Assembly: GCA_016841945.1 (NCBI GenBank) | Contig: JAENYC010000014.1 | Span: forward strand, 1 to 64,000 | Reading direction: 5' to 3' | Length of the DNA: 64,000 nucleotides | Source of the DNA: Haloplasma contractile | GTDB lineage: Bacteria; Bacillota_I; Bacilli_A; Haloplasmatales; Haloplasmataceae | In this document: piece after piece, positions 9,522 to 18,927 of the stretch | How the letters are laid out: each line of letters starts with the position of its first letter | Position numbering within the stretch: position 1 is the first letter of the stretch | Translations under genes and position numbers: made by a program | The notes under the pieces: generated by a model | Database searches by the model: none | The model's input: the letters and a program-made list of their open reading frames with translations, nothing else | Told to the model about the DNA's origin: nothing

Positions 9522-10340
9522 TTAAAATGATAATTTTTCTCTTCTTACACGATGATTTAAATAAATAAACAAGATAAAGATAGGCACTGCAGGTAAATAT
9601 TCTAGATAATTATATTGTTTAGATCTTTCAACAGTTACAGTGGCTAAATCAATAATGTAAGTATATACCCAATGTAGGAATATTGCGGTAAAAAGATTAT
9701 ATTTTGTTTTAATAAATAGATAGGTGTATATAAAGGCTGTACTCGTTGTTAAGAATAAAAATGGAAGAAATGGTAATTGGTTAACATACTGATTTGAACC
9801 AACAATATAAAATAATGGTAAATGCCATAACGACCATATTATACCCAATACTAAACTTGAAATATTCGGACTCGTTATTTTTAATAATCGTTTTAGCGCA
9901 TAACCACGCCATCCATACTCTTCAGATAAAGGACCAAGAATAAGTAATGGAATAAAGGTGATTATAATAGGAACTAAATGATTTAAGTTGATTTCATTTC
10001 CCAAAATCAAACCTATCACTATTTTTCCTAATCCATAGTAAAGTGGAATTAGAATCATTAATATATACCATTTTGTTTCAATTCTAAGCTGAATCGAACT
10101 TTTAAATAATCTTTTTACACCATCTTTTCCTTCATGTATACGTGTCAAAATAATTCCGACAACAGATGGAACAAAACCACCTAGAATAAATAAAATAATT
10201 GCCCAAATAGGTCCTGTTTCACCAGAACTAAAATTAGCAGCGGGTATTTTAAATACCGCTAAGGGTCCCCAAAATACCAAAAACGTTAAACCTAAAGTCA
10301 TAATAAAAAATATAATAATTTGTTTAAATTCTTTTGTCAT
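9522..10340 (-). CDS. CPBP-family intramembrane metalloprotease
   Basis: This 272-residue protein has about seven to eight membrane helices. The CPBP (Abi/Rce1-like) motifs are visible: SEEYGWRG (EExxxR, about residues 136-143), WSLWHLPLFY (first His) and FLHWVYTY (second His). Family members cleave substrates within the membrane or process peptides; the target here is unknown. AAAGGAG precedes ATG 10340. The upstream TetR-family gene ends 15 bases away in the same direction, so the two form an operon. The protease is then controlled through the TetR operator. Confidence 0.88.
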   Translation of the reverse strand: MTKEFKQIIIFFIMTLGLTFLVFWGPLAVFKIPAANFSSGETGPIWAIILFILGGFVPSVVGIILTRIHEGKDGVKRLFKSSIQLRIETKWYILMILIPLYYGLGKIVIGLILGNEINLNHLVPIIITFIPLLILGPLSEEYGWRGYALKRLLKITSPNISSLVLGIIWSLWHLPLFYIVGSNQYVNQLPFLPFLFLTTSTAFIYTYLFIKTKYNLFTAIFLHWVYTYIIDLATVTVERSKQYNYLEYLPAVPIFILFIYLNHRVRREKLSF

Positions 10341-10355
10341 AAAATCTCCTTTCGA

Positions 10356-10946
10356 CTAATTATTAGAATCAATTGTCTCTTCCATAAAAGAAAGAGTCCC
10401 TGGTACTACACCTAATGATTTTTCAATCATTGATTGGAAAGCTTTCACCATATTCATGAAATCATCATAAATAACTGTATTTGTAAATAATAAAGTACTA
10501 AGAATGACAATCATCTCTGCATATTCTTTTGGATAATCACATTTAAAGACACCTTCTTTTATACCTTGTTCTATAATACTTTGAAACATCGGTGTAACTA
10601 GTTCTAATTTCTTTTTCAATAGATGAGTAATTAATGTGGGATTTTGAATCATTGATTGCATTTCATCAGCAAGGGGTTGCCCTTTAGAACTAAATCCTGA
10701 TACAAATTTTATTTTATCAATGGCTGTAAGTTGAGGATTATTTAGAATATTATCACTTCGTTCTTTTTCAGCTTGCAAAAGCATTACAATAGCTGAATCT
10801 AATATCTCTTCTTTTGAATGAAAATGATGGTATAACCCTCCTCGAGATAGATTTAATTCCTTTAAAATATCATTAGTAGATGTTTTCTCATATCCCTTCA
10901 TCACAAATAATCGCATTGCTACTTCTAAAATTTCTTGTTTTTTCAT
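10356..10946 (-). CDS. TetR-family transcriptional repressor
   Basis: This 196-residue regulator has an N-terminal TetR helix-turn-helix: MRLFVMKGYEKTSTNDIL, then LSRGGLYHHFHSKEEIL (about residues 10-50). The C-terminal ligand/dimer domain is divergent, as usual. It is followed by the CPBP protease gene and preceded by a palindromic operator at its own transcription start, which implies autoregulation of the pair. AGGAGTGA lies before ATG 10946. The inducer is unknown. Confidence 0.93.
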   Translation of the reverse strand: MKKQEILEVAMRLFVMKGYEKTSTNDILKELNLSRGGLYHHFHSKEEILDSAIVMLLQAEKERSDNILNNPQLTAIDKIKFVSGFSSKGQPLADEMQSMIQNPTLITHLLKKKLELVTPMFQSIIEQGIKEGVFKCDYPKEYAEMIVILSTLLFTNTVIYDDFMNMVKAFQSMIEKSLGVVPGTLSFMEETIDSNN

Positions 10947-10960
10947 TATATCACTCCTAT

Positions 10961-11014
10961 ACCGACCGACTGTCTGTCGGTAATTATTATATACTAAATA
11001 TTATACTTTGTCAA
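10961..11014 (-). promoter_or_regulatory. Promoter and operator of the TetR-CPBP operon
   Basis: TTGACA (11009-11014), a 17-bp spacer and TATAAT (10986-10991) form a consensus promoter on the minus strand. Directly downstream, 10961-10981 is a 21-bp near-perfect inverted repeat with ends ACCGAC/GTCGGT, symmetric at 18 of 21 positions. This is the typical form and position of a TetR self-operator. Its GC content contrasts with the surrounding AT-rich DNA. Confidence 0.85.
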
Positions 11015-11114
11015 TCTTTTTTTAATCAATTAAATTATTATACTAACTAAAACCTTTGTTAAAATAGAAATTAATCTATTAAATATATAAAATAGTATAT
11101 TGATTGAATAAATT

Positions 11115-11140
11115 AAAAGTGCCAATAATTGGCACTTTTA
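11115..11140. terminator. Intrinsic terminator after the EFR1-type gene
   Basis: AAAAGTGCCAA and TTGGCACTTTT form an 11-bp stem just past the stop of the minus-strand gene. Confidence 0.85.
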
Positions 11141-11142
11141 AA

Positions 11143-12009
11143 TCAATTAATTAAATCTTTTAAACTTACATCTGGATGATGATATCTTTTCTTATTCTTT
11201 GTTTTTTCTCCAAATTGAATTGCTTCTTTAGGACACCATTGTAAACATGCAAAACACTGTTCACAATGATGTAACCAAATTGGTTTATTATTTTTTATTT
11301 CTATATTTTGAATAGGACAAACATTTTTACATATAGCACAACTACTACAATTATCATCACAATGAAAAGCATGGTCATATAGTTGTATACTTTCAAGAAA
11401 GTTAAGATTTGTTTTCCCTTTAAAGTTACCAATTTTTAACCAAACTCTCTTTTGTAATACCTCTCTTAAATTTAGAAAATCGATTATATTTTCAATTACT
11501 TTTGCTTTTGTCTCTATTTTCCCTACATTTTCATTATTTATATATTCATAGATCTCTTCTAACTTATTTTTCCAATTATAAAACATATTCTCTTGTTTTT
11601 CTATTGGTATCTCCCTTAACGTAAATGATTTGAAGAATTTTTTTAATGTTAAGGATGGTGTGACATAATTATAAGGCATTTGCACTGCAAAACCACATGA
11701 TAGGTTTCCACCTATTTTTTTTATTTCACTTGCTAAATATTTTAATGAAATACCAGGATTATTTCCATAAGTACAAATACTAAAGATATATTTTTTTTCT
11801 ATATTATCTAGTTTTTGTACAAACCGTTTAATTATATATGGTATCCCTTGATTATAAACAGGAAATACTATACCGAAGTTATCACCTATGTTAATTTTTT
11901 CTTGATAAATAATACTTGCGATTGATATCATTTCTGCTTTTAATTTCAAAGCAAGATCCCGTGCAACTGCTAGTGAATTTCCCGTACCAGAAAAATAAAA
12001 AACTTTCAT
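11143..12009 (-). CDS. EFR1-type flavodoxin/4Fe-4S ferredoxin fusion
   Basis: The product has about 288 residues. The N-terminus is a flavodoxin-like FMN fold with the phosphate loop FSGTGNSL (residues 6-13). The C-terminus has two 4Fe-4S clusters: CSSCAICKNVCP and CEQCFACLQWCP. Proteins of this architecture (EFR1 family) shuttle electrons between ferredoxin and FMN in anaerobes; the partner is unknown. GGGAGGA sits 2 bases before ATG 12015 and 8 before ATG 12009, so 12009 is preferred. The gene lies next to the hydrogenase operon in the same direction, but a terminator separates them. Confidence 0.85.
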   Translation of the reverse strand: MKVFYFSGTGNSLAVARDLALKLKAEMISIASIIYQEKINIGDNFGIVFPVYNQGIPYIIKRFVQKLDNIEKKYIFSICTYGNNPGISLKYLASEIKKIGGNLSCGFAVQMPYNYVTPSLTLKKFFKSFTLREIPIEKQENMFYNWKNKLEEIYEYINNENVGKIETKAKVIENIIDFLNLREVLQKRVWLKIGNFKGKTNLNFLESIQLYDHAFHCDDNCSSCAICKNVCPIQNIEIKNNKPIWLHHCEQCFACLQWCPKEAIQFGEKTKNKKRYHHPDVSLKDLIN

Positions 12010-12094
12010 ATGCATTCCTCCCTATTTAACCTATTCAATTTTATCACTATTTTATCATAATTATCACCTTATATCGATATTTTATATCAAAAGT

Positions 12095-12130
12095 AAAAAC
12101 CTTATCACATAAAATCGTGATAAGGTTTTT
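12095..12130. terminator. Intrinsic terminator of the hydrogenase operon
   Basis: AAAAACCTTATCAC pairs with GTGATAAGGTTTTT around a short loop, just downstream of hydA on the minus strand. Confidence 0.92.
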
Positions 12131-12140
12131 ACAATATATT

Positions 12141-13946
12141 TTATTCATTTGTTCTGACATAAGGATATTTACCTCTATCAACATAAGTTGTATGTAAATA
12201 TTTTTTTGAAACCTCGGATAATGGCTCTCCTAAAAACTCTTCATAAATCTTTTTAATTTGTTCATTTTCATGAGAACGTCTAATTTCCATACTTTTATCG
12301 ATATTATAAAGTGCATCTGATCGATTATGTCGATAATCAAGTGATATTTTTTTATGATCCTTACCACCTAATATAGGTTGTCCTCCACCACCAACACAAC
12401 CACCAGGGCAAGCCATCACTTCCATATAATCAATTTTTTTCTTACCTGTTCTATGATTATCTAATGCTTCTTTCGCATTTCCAGTACCATGCGCAATCGC
12501 GATAGATAATTTTTTATCACCTATTGTTATTTCTCCATATTTTAATCCACTTTGAGAACGGGCATCTGTATAATCCGGAATATCAATTTCATCGCCAGTT
12601 ATTAAGTAATGTGCTGTTCTTAGCGCTGCTTCAAATAAACCGCCTGTTGCGCCAAAGATTGTACCAGCCCCGCTATATTGATTAAATGGTTCATCATATT
12701 CTTCATCTGGTAAATTTACAAAATCTATTCCTGCTTGGCGTATCATCCTTGCTAATTCCCTCGTAGTAAGAACAAAATCGACATTACGGATACCATCAAC
12801 CTCTAACTCAGGTCTTGATGCTTCATATTTTTTAGCCGTACATGGCATAATCGCAACATTGATAATGTCTTTTGGGTCTAAATCATATTTTTTTGCATAC
12901 CAAGATTTCGTTAAAGCGCCACACATTTCATGAGGTGATTTACAACTTGATAAGTTCTGAAGAAATTCGGGATAAAAATGTTCAGCGAATTTAACCCATC
13001 CCGGGCAACAAGATGATAAGAGGGGTAATTTTTCAGGTTCTTTTAATCTTTCTATTAATTCATTTGCTTCTTCCATAATGGTTAAATCTGCCGTTACATC
13101 AGTCGCAAACACCTTATGAAAACCCAATCGTCTAAGCGCTGCGACTAACTTTCCTCTAACTTGTGAGCCAATTTCCATTCCGAATTCTTCGCCAATTGTC
13201 ACTTGAATAGATGGAGCAGTTTGAACCACAATATGTTTTGTATTATCTGATAATACATCCCATACATCGGATATACTCTCTTTTTCAGTAAGTGATGCTG
13301 TTGGACAAGCAATCACACATTGTCCACACATAATACAACTTACTTCTATTAAATCTTTTTTAAAAGCAGGGGCTATGACAGTATCTAATCCACGGTTTAT
13401 AGGTGAATAGACATGACATTCCTGTATCTTATTACAAATGGCTAAACAGCGCCTACAATTAATACATTTATTGTAATCTCTTTGAATCACTGGATTATCA
13501 TTATGAAAACCATAATCATACATTTCTCCTGTATAAGGTATATCTCTTATTCCTAATTGGTCCGCTAAGTTTTGTAATTCACAATTGAGATTTCTAATAC
13601 AGGTTAAACATTCTCGATGATGATTGGATAATAATAAAGTGACCGCTGTTTTTCTTGCTCTTCTCACTCTTTCAGTATTGGTTTTAACTTTTAATCCATC
13701 ACGTACAGGATAGACACAGGATGCTTGTAAAGCATGCACACCCTCTATTTCAACTAGACAGACACGACATGTTCCGATTTCATTTATATCTTTTAAGTAA
13801 CATAAACTAGGAATATCAATATGATTCATTCTTGCGGCTTCTAATACAGTCACCGTTTTTGGTACTTTATATTCTATCCCATTAAAATAAACGCTGACTT
13901 GTTCTTCTTTCATTTGTTTTTCATCATGTTCTTTAATATTTTCCAT
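12141..13946 (-). CDS. hydA: [FeFe]-hydrogenase catalytic subunit (NADH/ferredoxin-linked, multimeric)
   Basis: This subunit (about 601 residues) reduces protons to H2. The N-terminus has a 2Fe-2S ferredoxin fold (CYLKDINEIGTCRVC). A His-Cys 4Fe-4S site (HHRECLTCIRNLNC) and two 4Fe-4S clusters (CINCRRCLAIC, CIMCGQCVIACP) follow. All three H-cluster motifs are intact: SSCCPGW, MPCTAKK and ACPGGCVGGGGQP. The C-terminal small-subunit-like tail is fused. ATG 13946 is chosen because GAGGAGG precedes it by 8 bases; a longer frame would overlap hydB. It is the last gene of hydC-hydB-hydA, the trimeric NADH-dependent, often electron-bifurcating type. It would dispose of reductant from fermentation. 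Confidence 0.95.
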   Translation of the reverse strand: MENIKEHDEKQMKEEQVSVYFNGIEYKVPKTVTVLEAARMNHIDIPSLCYLKDINEIGTCRVCLVEIEGVHALQASCVYPVRDGLKVKTNTERVRRARKTAVTLLLSNHHRECLTCIRNLNCELQNLADQLGIRDIPYTGEMYDYGFHNDNPVIQRDYNKCINCRRCLAICNKIQECHVYSPINRGLDTVIAPAFKKDLIEVSCIMCGQCVIACPTASLTEKESISDVWDVLSDNTKHIVVQTAPSIQVTIGEEFGMEIGSQVRGKLVAALRRLGFHKVFATDVTADLTIMEEANELIERLKEPEKLPLLSSCCPGWVKFAEHFYPEFLQNLSSCKSPHEMCGALTKSWYAKKYDLDPKDIINVAIMPCTAKKYEASRPELEVDGIRNVDFVLTTRELARMIRQAGIDFVNLPDEEYDEPFNQYSGAGTIFGATGGLFEAALRTAHYLITGDEIDIPDYTDARSQSGLKYGEITIGDKKLSIAIAHGTGNAKEALDNHRTGKKKIDYMEVMACPGGCVGGGGQPILGGKDHKKISLDYRHNRSDALYNIDKSMEIRRSHENEQIKKIYEEFLGEPLSEVSKKYLHTTYVDRGKYPYVRTNE

Positions 13947-13959
13947 CACTAAAACCTCC

Positions 13960-15858
13960 TCATCGTTTATATATCGCGTCAGTTGGACACTTAGGAATAC
14001 AAGCACCACATTTTATACAAATATCCTGATGTATTTCATATGGTGGCTTTTTACGTTCACCTGTGATTGCACTTACTGGGCACACTCTTGCACATATACC
14101 ACAGGCAATACATTTTTCATCTGAAATCACTACTTGTAATAACGCATTACATACCCCAGCTGGACATTTATGCTCATTGATATGGGCTAAATATTCATCT
14201 TTAAAATATTTTAATGTACTCAATATTGGGTTAGGTGCCGTTTGACCTAATCCACATAATGAACTCTCTTTAATGTCATAACATAATTCCTCCATGATTT
14301 TTAAATCTTCTTCTTTCCCTTTTCCTTCTGTAATTTTCGTTAACATTTCTAAAAGCCTTTTGGTACCGATACGACAAGGCACACATTTTCCACAAGATTC
14401 GTCTTGCGCAAATTCTAAATAAAACCTTGCGATATCCACCATACAATCCGTTTCATCCATCACAATTAATCCACCAGAACCCATCATTGAACCAATCTCT
14501 GATAGGGATTCAAAATCAATTGGTGTATCTATTAATGATACAGGAATACAACCTCCTGATGGCCCTCCTGTTTGGACCGCCTTTAATTCCCTTTGGTTAT
14601 CAATTCCACCACCAATATTATAAACAATCGTTCTTAAAGTTGTACCCATCGGTACCTCTATAAGACCTGTATTTATCACTTGGCCCGCAAGCGCAAATAC
14701 TTTCGTTCCCTTACTATTTTCCGTTCCTATTTTATTGTACCAATCCGCACCATTCTTTAAAATAATTGGAACATTGGCATAGGTTTCTACATTATTATTT
14801 AAGGTAGGTTTTTCCCATAAACCAACCTTGGCTGGAAATGGTGGTCTTGGTCTTGGTTCCCCTCTCATCCCCATGACAGATTGTAATAAGGCAGTTTCTT
14901 CACCACATACAAAAGCACCAGCACCAAGTCTAATATCTAACTCAAAATTAAACCCACTGTTTAAAATGTTTTGTCCTAATAATCCTAATTCTTTTGCTTG
15001 ATTAATCGCAATTCTAAGACGTTCAACAGCGATTGGATATTCTGCTCGGACATATACAAAACCTTTACTCGCTCCTATTGTATAACCAGCAATGGTCATT
15101 GCTTCAATCACACTATGGGGATCACCCTCTAAAATAGAACGGTCCATGAAAGCACCTGGGTCTCCCTCATCAGCATTACAGACCACAAATTTTTCATCAT
15201 TTTCATATGAAAGCGCGTATTCCCATTTCTTACCTGTCGGAAATCCTCCACCCCCCCGTCCTCTAAGACCAGAGTTTAATAGTTCATTTATAATAGTATT
15301 TCGATCTCTTTTTTCTTCTAAAATGGTTGCTAACATGAGATATCCATCCATCGCAATATATTCATTAATATCCTCTGGATTAATAACACCACAATTTCTT
15401 AACGCGATTCGTTGTTGATCATTAAAAAAATCTAATTCATCAATTGTTTTTTTAACTTGTTTATCATCACCCTTATATAGTAAACGTTCAACTACCTCAT
15501 TCTGACAAAAATGTTTGTCAACAATCTCATCTATATCTTCTTCACTAACTTCACAATAAAAAATACGTTCAGGATGAACAACAATGATAGGCCCTAGTTT
15601 ACAAAACCCAAAGCAACCTGTTTTATATACTTTCACTTTATTGATAAGATTTCTTTTTTGAATTTCTTGATTTAACTTCTTTAATATGATTTGACTTTTT
15701 GAAGCTGTACAACCCGTGCCTGAACAAATTAACACTTGATACTCTTTTATTTCATTTAAGTTTCTATCACTTTCTTTTAACCTCATATTGATTTCACTAT
15801 ATGATTGGTCTTTTATTTCTTTTAATTGATTAAGATCTGATATATGTTTTAACTCCAT
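13960..15858 (-). CDS. hydB: Hydrogenase flavoprotein subunit (NuoF-like)
   Basis: The product has about 632 residues. An N-terminal thioredoxin-like 2Fe-2S domain (CSGTGC, later CFGFC) is followed by the NuoF core, with the FMN/NADH glycine-rich loops GRGGGGFPTG and GAGAFVCGEETAL. A 4Fe-4S site (CGKCVPCRIGTKRL) comes next. The C-terminal ferredoxin has two 4Fe-4S motifs: CIACGICARVCP and CIKCGACIPKCP. It accepts or donates electrons at NAD(H) and passes them to HydA. AAAGGTGG lies before ATG 15858. The gene is 13 bases from hydA and 15 from hydC. Confidence 0.95.
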   Translation of the reverse strand: MELKHISDLNQLKEIKDQSYSEINMRLKESDRNLNEIKEYQVLICSGTGCTASKSQIILKKLNQEIQKRNLINKVKVYKTGCFGFCKLGPIIVVHPERIFYCEVSEEDIDEIVDKHFCQNEVVERLLYKGDDKQVKKTIDELDFFNDQQRIALRNCGVINPEDINEYIAMDGYLMLATILEEKRDRNTIINELLNSGLRGRGGGGFPTGKKWEYALSYENDEKFVVCNADEGDPGAFMDRSILEGDPHSVIEAMTIAGYTIGASKGFVYVRAEYPIAVERLRIAINQAKELGLLGQNILNSGFNFELDIRLGAGAFVCGEETALLQSVMGMRGEPRPRPPFPAKVGLWEKPTLNNNVETYANVPIILKNGADWYNKIGTENSKGTKVFALAGQVINTGLIEVPMGTTLRTIVYNIGGGIDNQRELKAVQTGGPSGGCIPVSLIDTPIDFESLSEIGSMMGSGGLIVMDETDCMVDIARFYLEFAQDESCGKCVPCRIGTKRLLEMLTKITEGKGKEEDLKIMEELCYDIKESSLCGLGQTAPNPILSTLKYFKDEYLAHINEHKCPAGVCNALLQVVISDEKCIACGICARVCPVSAITGERKKPPYEIHQDICIKCGACIPKCPTDAIYKR

Positions 15859-15873
15859 TATAGCCACCACCTT

Positions 15874-16383
15874 TTAATCATCTTGTTCTTCTTTACTTTT
15901 TTTAATATATTGATGTAGTAAAGATGGAATATCCGATGGTGTTACTTTACCATGAACATCATCATTTATCATCACAACGGGCGCTAATCCACAAGCTCCT
16001 ATACATCTTGTATCTTTCAAAGTAAACAAGTGATCTAATGTTGTTTCACCAGAATCTAAACCCAACTCTTCTTTAATCGCATTTAAAACATCCTTTGCAC
16101 CTTTCACATAACACGCTGTCCCCAAACACACACCTATCGTAAATCTCCCTTTCTTTTCTTGAGAAAATAATGAATAAAAACTAACCACACCATTGACAGT
16201 AGAAATAGGAATATCAAGTTTTAGAGATAAATAAGATTGAACCTTTTCAGGTAGATAACCAAATACCTCTTGTGCATCACGTAAGATAGTAATTAAATGA
16301 CCTTGATCATGTCCATGGGTTTCTAAGATTTCATCAAGCTTTTTAAAATTTTCTTCTTCTGTTTTATCAATATAGATATCCAA
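15874..16383 (-). CDS. hydC: Hydrogenase NuoE-like 2Fe-2S subunit
   Basis: This thioredoxin-like 2Fe-2S protein has about 169 residues. Cys ligands are visible in CLGTACYVKGA and CIGACGLAP. It is the third electron-transfer subunit of the HydABC complex. GAGGTGA precedes TTG 16383 by 6 bases. A GTG at 16392 overlaps that site and is less likely. The operon order hydC-hydB-hydA matches other NADH-dependent [FeFe]-hydrogenases. No maturase genes (hydE, hydF, hydG) are in the window. Confidence 0.93.
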   Translation of the reverse strand: MDIYIDKTEEENFKKLDEILETHGHDQGHLITILRDAQEVFGYLPEKVQSYLSLKLDIPISTVNGVVSFYSLFSQEKKGRFTIGVCLGTACYVKGAKDVLNAIKEELGLDSGETTLDHLFTLKDTRCIGACGLAPVVMINDDVHGKVTPSDIPSLLHQYIKKSKEEQDD

Positions 16384-16452
16384 TAAAATCACCTCATATA
16401 TTACTATCTTTTATTTTGTGTGAATCGTAACTTGCTATGTATAATAAAATAA

Positions 16453-16485
16453 TAAAAAAAGAACTTACTTCTTTAGTAAGTCCTT
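16453..16485. terminator. Intrinsic terminator of the second GNAT gene
   Basis: GGACTTACT and AGTAAGTTC pair around AAAGA on the minus strand, followed by a long T-run. Confidence 0.88.
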
Positions 16486-16913
16486 TAAAACTGTTTATAC
16501 AAATACTTTATATCATCTATCACTGTCCATCCAATGGATTCCCAAAAGTCTTTAGAACCAGGATTTTTGACATTGATAAATAGGAAACCAGTTGTGATGC
16601 CAACCTTTTTAAATTCTGAAATGGCACGTTTTTCCATTTTTCTTCCTATACCAAGTTTTCTATATTCTGGTTTTACCGCAGTATTATATACAGAAGCTCT
16701 TCTCCCATCGTGACCACATAATAAGGCACCTATCATTTCATTTGAAACATAAGCAACTGTGCTAAAACCTGGATTTCTCTTTAAATAGTTAATCAATCTT
16801 TTCTTAGTATCAAAAGTTTGTGAATAACCAGCCTGAAATGAATGATTCCATAACTCAATAGCATGGTCTAAATCAGATTCTTTCATCGCACGGATTATTA
16901 TTTTTTCCTTCAT
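16485..16913 (-). CDS. GNAT-family acetyltransferase
   Basis: This 142-residue enzyme has the acetyl-CoA loop VKPEYRKLGIGRKMEKRA at about residues 81-98 and the C-terminal strand typical of GNAT folds (FWESIGW). Its size suits a single-domain amine or amino-acid N-acetyltransferase; the substrate cannot be told. AGAGGGGA precedes ATG 16913. The gene stands alone, divergent from the YwaF-like membrane protein. Confidence 0.88.
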   Translation of the reverse strand: MKEKIIIRAMKESDLDHAIELWNHSFQAGYSQTFDTKKRLINYLKRNPGFSTVAYVSNEMIGALLCGHDGRRASVYNTAVKPEYRKLGIGRKMEKRAISEFKKVGITTGFLFINVKNPGSKDFWESIGWTVIDDIKYLYKQF

Positions 16914-16981
16914 AAGACCATCCCCTCTTTGTATAATAGTATCATATACTTAGCAATAGATACAATCATTAAATAATTATT

Positions 16982-17008
16982 TTGATTTTCAAAGAAATTT
17001 GCTATAAT
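16982..17008 (+). promoter_or_regulatory. Promoter of the YwaF-like gene
   Basis: TTGATT (16982-16987) and TATAAT (17003-17008), spacer 15 bp. This is a little short, but the -10 is consensus. Confidence 0.5.
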
Positions 17009-17035
17009 AGTAATATAACTAAAGGAGGAATAAAT

Positions 17036-17803
17036 ATGCGTGAGTTTTTTAAATATGATGACCCTTTCAAAAATCCCGAGATATATCATACTTTAACAAC
17101 ATTAGAATGGATTATGCCACTTATAATCGTTTTTATTTCAATCTTTTTAATCATTTTATATAAAAATAAGTTACGCCAACAAAAAAAGTTAGACCGATAC
17201 ATTTTATATGCTTTAGGTTCATTAGAAGCATTTTTCTATATCATGGGATATACATTAAAATGGTCAACTGATGGTATCAACGTTTCAACTTTACCATTTC
17301 ATTTATGTTCTATTAGTATGCTTTTAACAACCATTCTAGCATTTACTAGAAATAAAAAGATACTTTATTTTGTCCTATTTACCGGTGTACTAGGTGGATT
17401 AGGGAGTCTTTTAACACCTGATGTAGGCTATTCTTATCAATATTTTAAATATTATCAGTTCATGGGCGGACATGCTTTAATCATCATTGTTCCACTCTAT
17501 ATGTTAATCGTACACCGTTATATTCCTAATATAAAAGATACCATTCGTGTCATGATTATTGTTCAAATACTCGCGATATTTATGACTATTTTTAACACCA
17601 TTTTTAAAACAAACTATATGTATATTACTATTGGAGCTGATGTTTATCATGAAGGTACATTATTGACAGTTTTAGGTAAATATCCATGGTACTTAGTTAA
17701 TCTAGAACTTCTAGCCATTGCACTTTTCTTACTTTGGCATGGCATTATTTATATAATATATCGTGAAAAAACAAATGATGAGATAGAAGAACAAATTGCA
17801 TAA
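17036..17803 (+). CDS. YwaF/TIGR02206-like integral membrane protein
   Basis: The product has about 255 residues and six or seven membrane helices. It resembles the YwaF/TIGR02206 family: LPFHLCSISMLL (about residues 72-83), GVLGGLGSLLTPD, then GHALIIIVPLY. No biochemical function is established for the family. The start at 17036 is set by AAAGGAGG; an upstream frame lacks a ribosome site and would overlap the promoter. It is followed at once by a terminator, so it is monocistronic. Confidence 0.8.
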   Translation: MREFFKYDDPFKNPEIYHTLTTLEWIMPLIIVFISIFLIILYKNKLRQQKKLDRYILYALGSLEAFFYIMGYTLKWSTDGINVSTLPFHLCSISMLLTTILAFTRNKKILYFVLFTGVLGGLGSLLTPDVGYSYQYFKYYQFMGGHALIIIVPLYMLIVHRYIPNIKDTIRVMIIVQILAIFMTIFNTIFKTNYMYITIGADVYHEGTLLTVLGKYPWYLVNLELLAIALFLLWHGIIYIIYREKTNDEIEEQIA

Positions 17804-17811
17804 TGCCTAAT

Positions 17812-17842
17812 AAAAAGACTTTTGATTCAAAAGTCTTTTTTT
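17812..17842 (+). terminator. Intrinsic terminator
   Basis: AAAAAGACTTTTGA and TCAAAAGTCTTTTT form a 14-bp stem ending in a T-run. Confidence 0.92.
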
Positions 17843-17920
17843 CTCTTCAAAATAAATCATATATTTTAATACATTCATATTTATGTTATCATATCAATAG
17901 ACTATTTTGGAGGAAGAAAA

Positions 17921-18841
17921 ATGAAAAGAATAAGAATATTAGCATTTTTATTAAGTTTTATGATTTTAGTCAGTTGTACACTAATAAATAGATCAACGAC
18001 TACAGAGGACTTGACATCTACAATGACTACGGAACAAACCACTACTACTGAAACAAGTACAATGACTACTACAGAACAAACCGCTACTACTGAAACAAGT
18101 ACTACAACTACTGAAGAACAAAACACTACTACAACCGAGGATGAGTGGTCAGATTATTATGCAGATGCCTATGGAAAAACAGGTGATGCATTAAAAAGTG
18201 CTTTACATAATATTATTGATGACCATACTGAATTAACTTATGATGAAGTAAAATATGCTTTAAGAGATACAGATGAAGATCCTGTTAATCCAAATAATGT
18301 AATTCTTTTTTACACTGGCCGAACTCAAAGTAAAAATGAATTTGGAGGAGATGTAGACGATTGGAATAGAGAACATGTATGGGCAAAATCCCATGGTGAT
18401 TTTGGTAAGACCATGGGTGCTGGAACAGATTTACATCATATAAAACCAACCGATGCATCAGTTAATAATTCTAGAGGTAATAAAGATTTTGATTATGGAG
18501 GTTCACTCCATAATGAATGTATCATTCTTAAATGTAAAACAGACTCTGATTCATGGGAGCCAGATGATGAGGTAAAAGGTGATGTCGCACGCATGATGTT
18601 TTATATGGCGGTTCGATATGAAGGAGATAGCGGTGAAGTTGATTTAGAACTTAATGATTCCGTTAATAATAATTCTGCACCTTATATAGGTCGAATATCT
18701 GTATTACTTGAATGGCATCAACTAGACCCTGTGAGTGATTTCGAAATGAATAGAAATAATATTATATACGAAGATTATCAACATAATAGAAATCCATTTA
18801 TAGACCACCCTGAGTGGGTTAACCTTATATGGAATAATTAA
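17921..18841 (+). CDS. Surface endonuclease I (EndA/NucM-like) lipoprotein
   Basis: This is a 306-residue extracellular nuclease. The signal peptide ends in the lipobox LVSC (Cys about 20). A Thr/Glu/Ser-rich stalk runs from about residue 25 to 70. The endonuclease I domain follows, with its beta-beta-metal signature NREHVWAKSHGDFG and GTDLHHIKPTDASVNNSRGN. The His/Asn residues of that motif bind Mg2+ and act in catalysis. Digesting extracellular DNA or RNA for nucleotides is the usual role. GGAGGAAG precedes ATG 17921. Lipid anchoring of this usually secreted enzyme keeps it on the cell surface. Confidence 0.9.
   Translation: MKRIRILAFLLSFMILVSCTLINRSTTTEDLTSTMTTEQTTTTETSTMTTTEQTATTETSTTTTEEQNTTTTEDEWSDYYADAYGKTGDALKSALHNIIDDHTELTYDEVKYALRDTDEDPVNPNNVILFYTGRTQSKNEFGGDVDDWNREHVWAKSHGDFGKTMGAGTDLHHIKPTDASVNNSRGNKDFDYGGSLHNECIILKCKTDSDSWEPDDEVKGDVARMMFYMAVRYEGDSGEVDLELNDSVNNNSAPYIGRISVLLEWHQLDPVSDFEMNRNNIIYEDYQHNRNPFIDHPEWVNLIWNN
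17998..18132 (+). repeat. Imperfect tandem repeat encoding the Thr-rich stalk
   Basis: Units built on ACTACTGAAACAAGTAC and ACTACTACAGAACAAACC recur about three times, encoding TTTETST / TTTEQT blocks. Such low-complexity DNA can change length by slippage, varying how far the nuclease stands from the membrane. Confidence 0.75.
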
Positions 18842-18869
18842 ATATTATCATAATTATTTAGATATTATA

Positions 18870-18898
18870 TTTACACACTCCTAATTACCGCTTATAAT
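18870..18898 (+). promoter_or_regulatory. Promoter of the unknown lipoprotein gene
   Basis: TTTACA (18870-18875), 17-bp spacer, TATAAT (18893-18898). Confidence 0.75.
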
Positions 18899-18927
18899 TA
18901 ATTTATACTACTATAGGAGGAGTAAAG

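Noticed and set aside
11036-11114. Small RNA gene between the TetR promoter and the EFR1-type gene
   Set aside because: The stretch is simple AT-rich DNA without promoter, stable hairpin or terminator of its own beyond the EFR1 terminator.
16393-16460. Rex operator upstream of hydC
   Set aside because: TTGTGTGAATCG has one half of a Rex-like site, but the second half is absent, so it does not reach the palindromic consensus.
17902-18126. Minus-strand Val/Ser-rich frame over the nuclease stalk
   Set aside because: It is only the mirror of the Thr-codon repeat and has no ribosome site.
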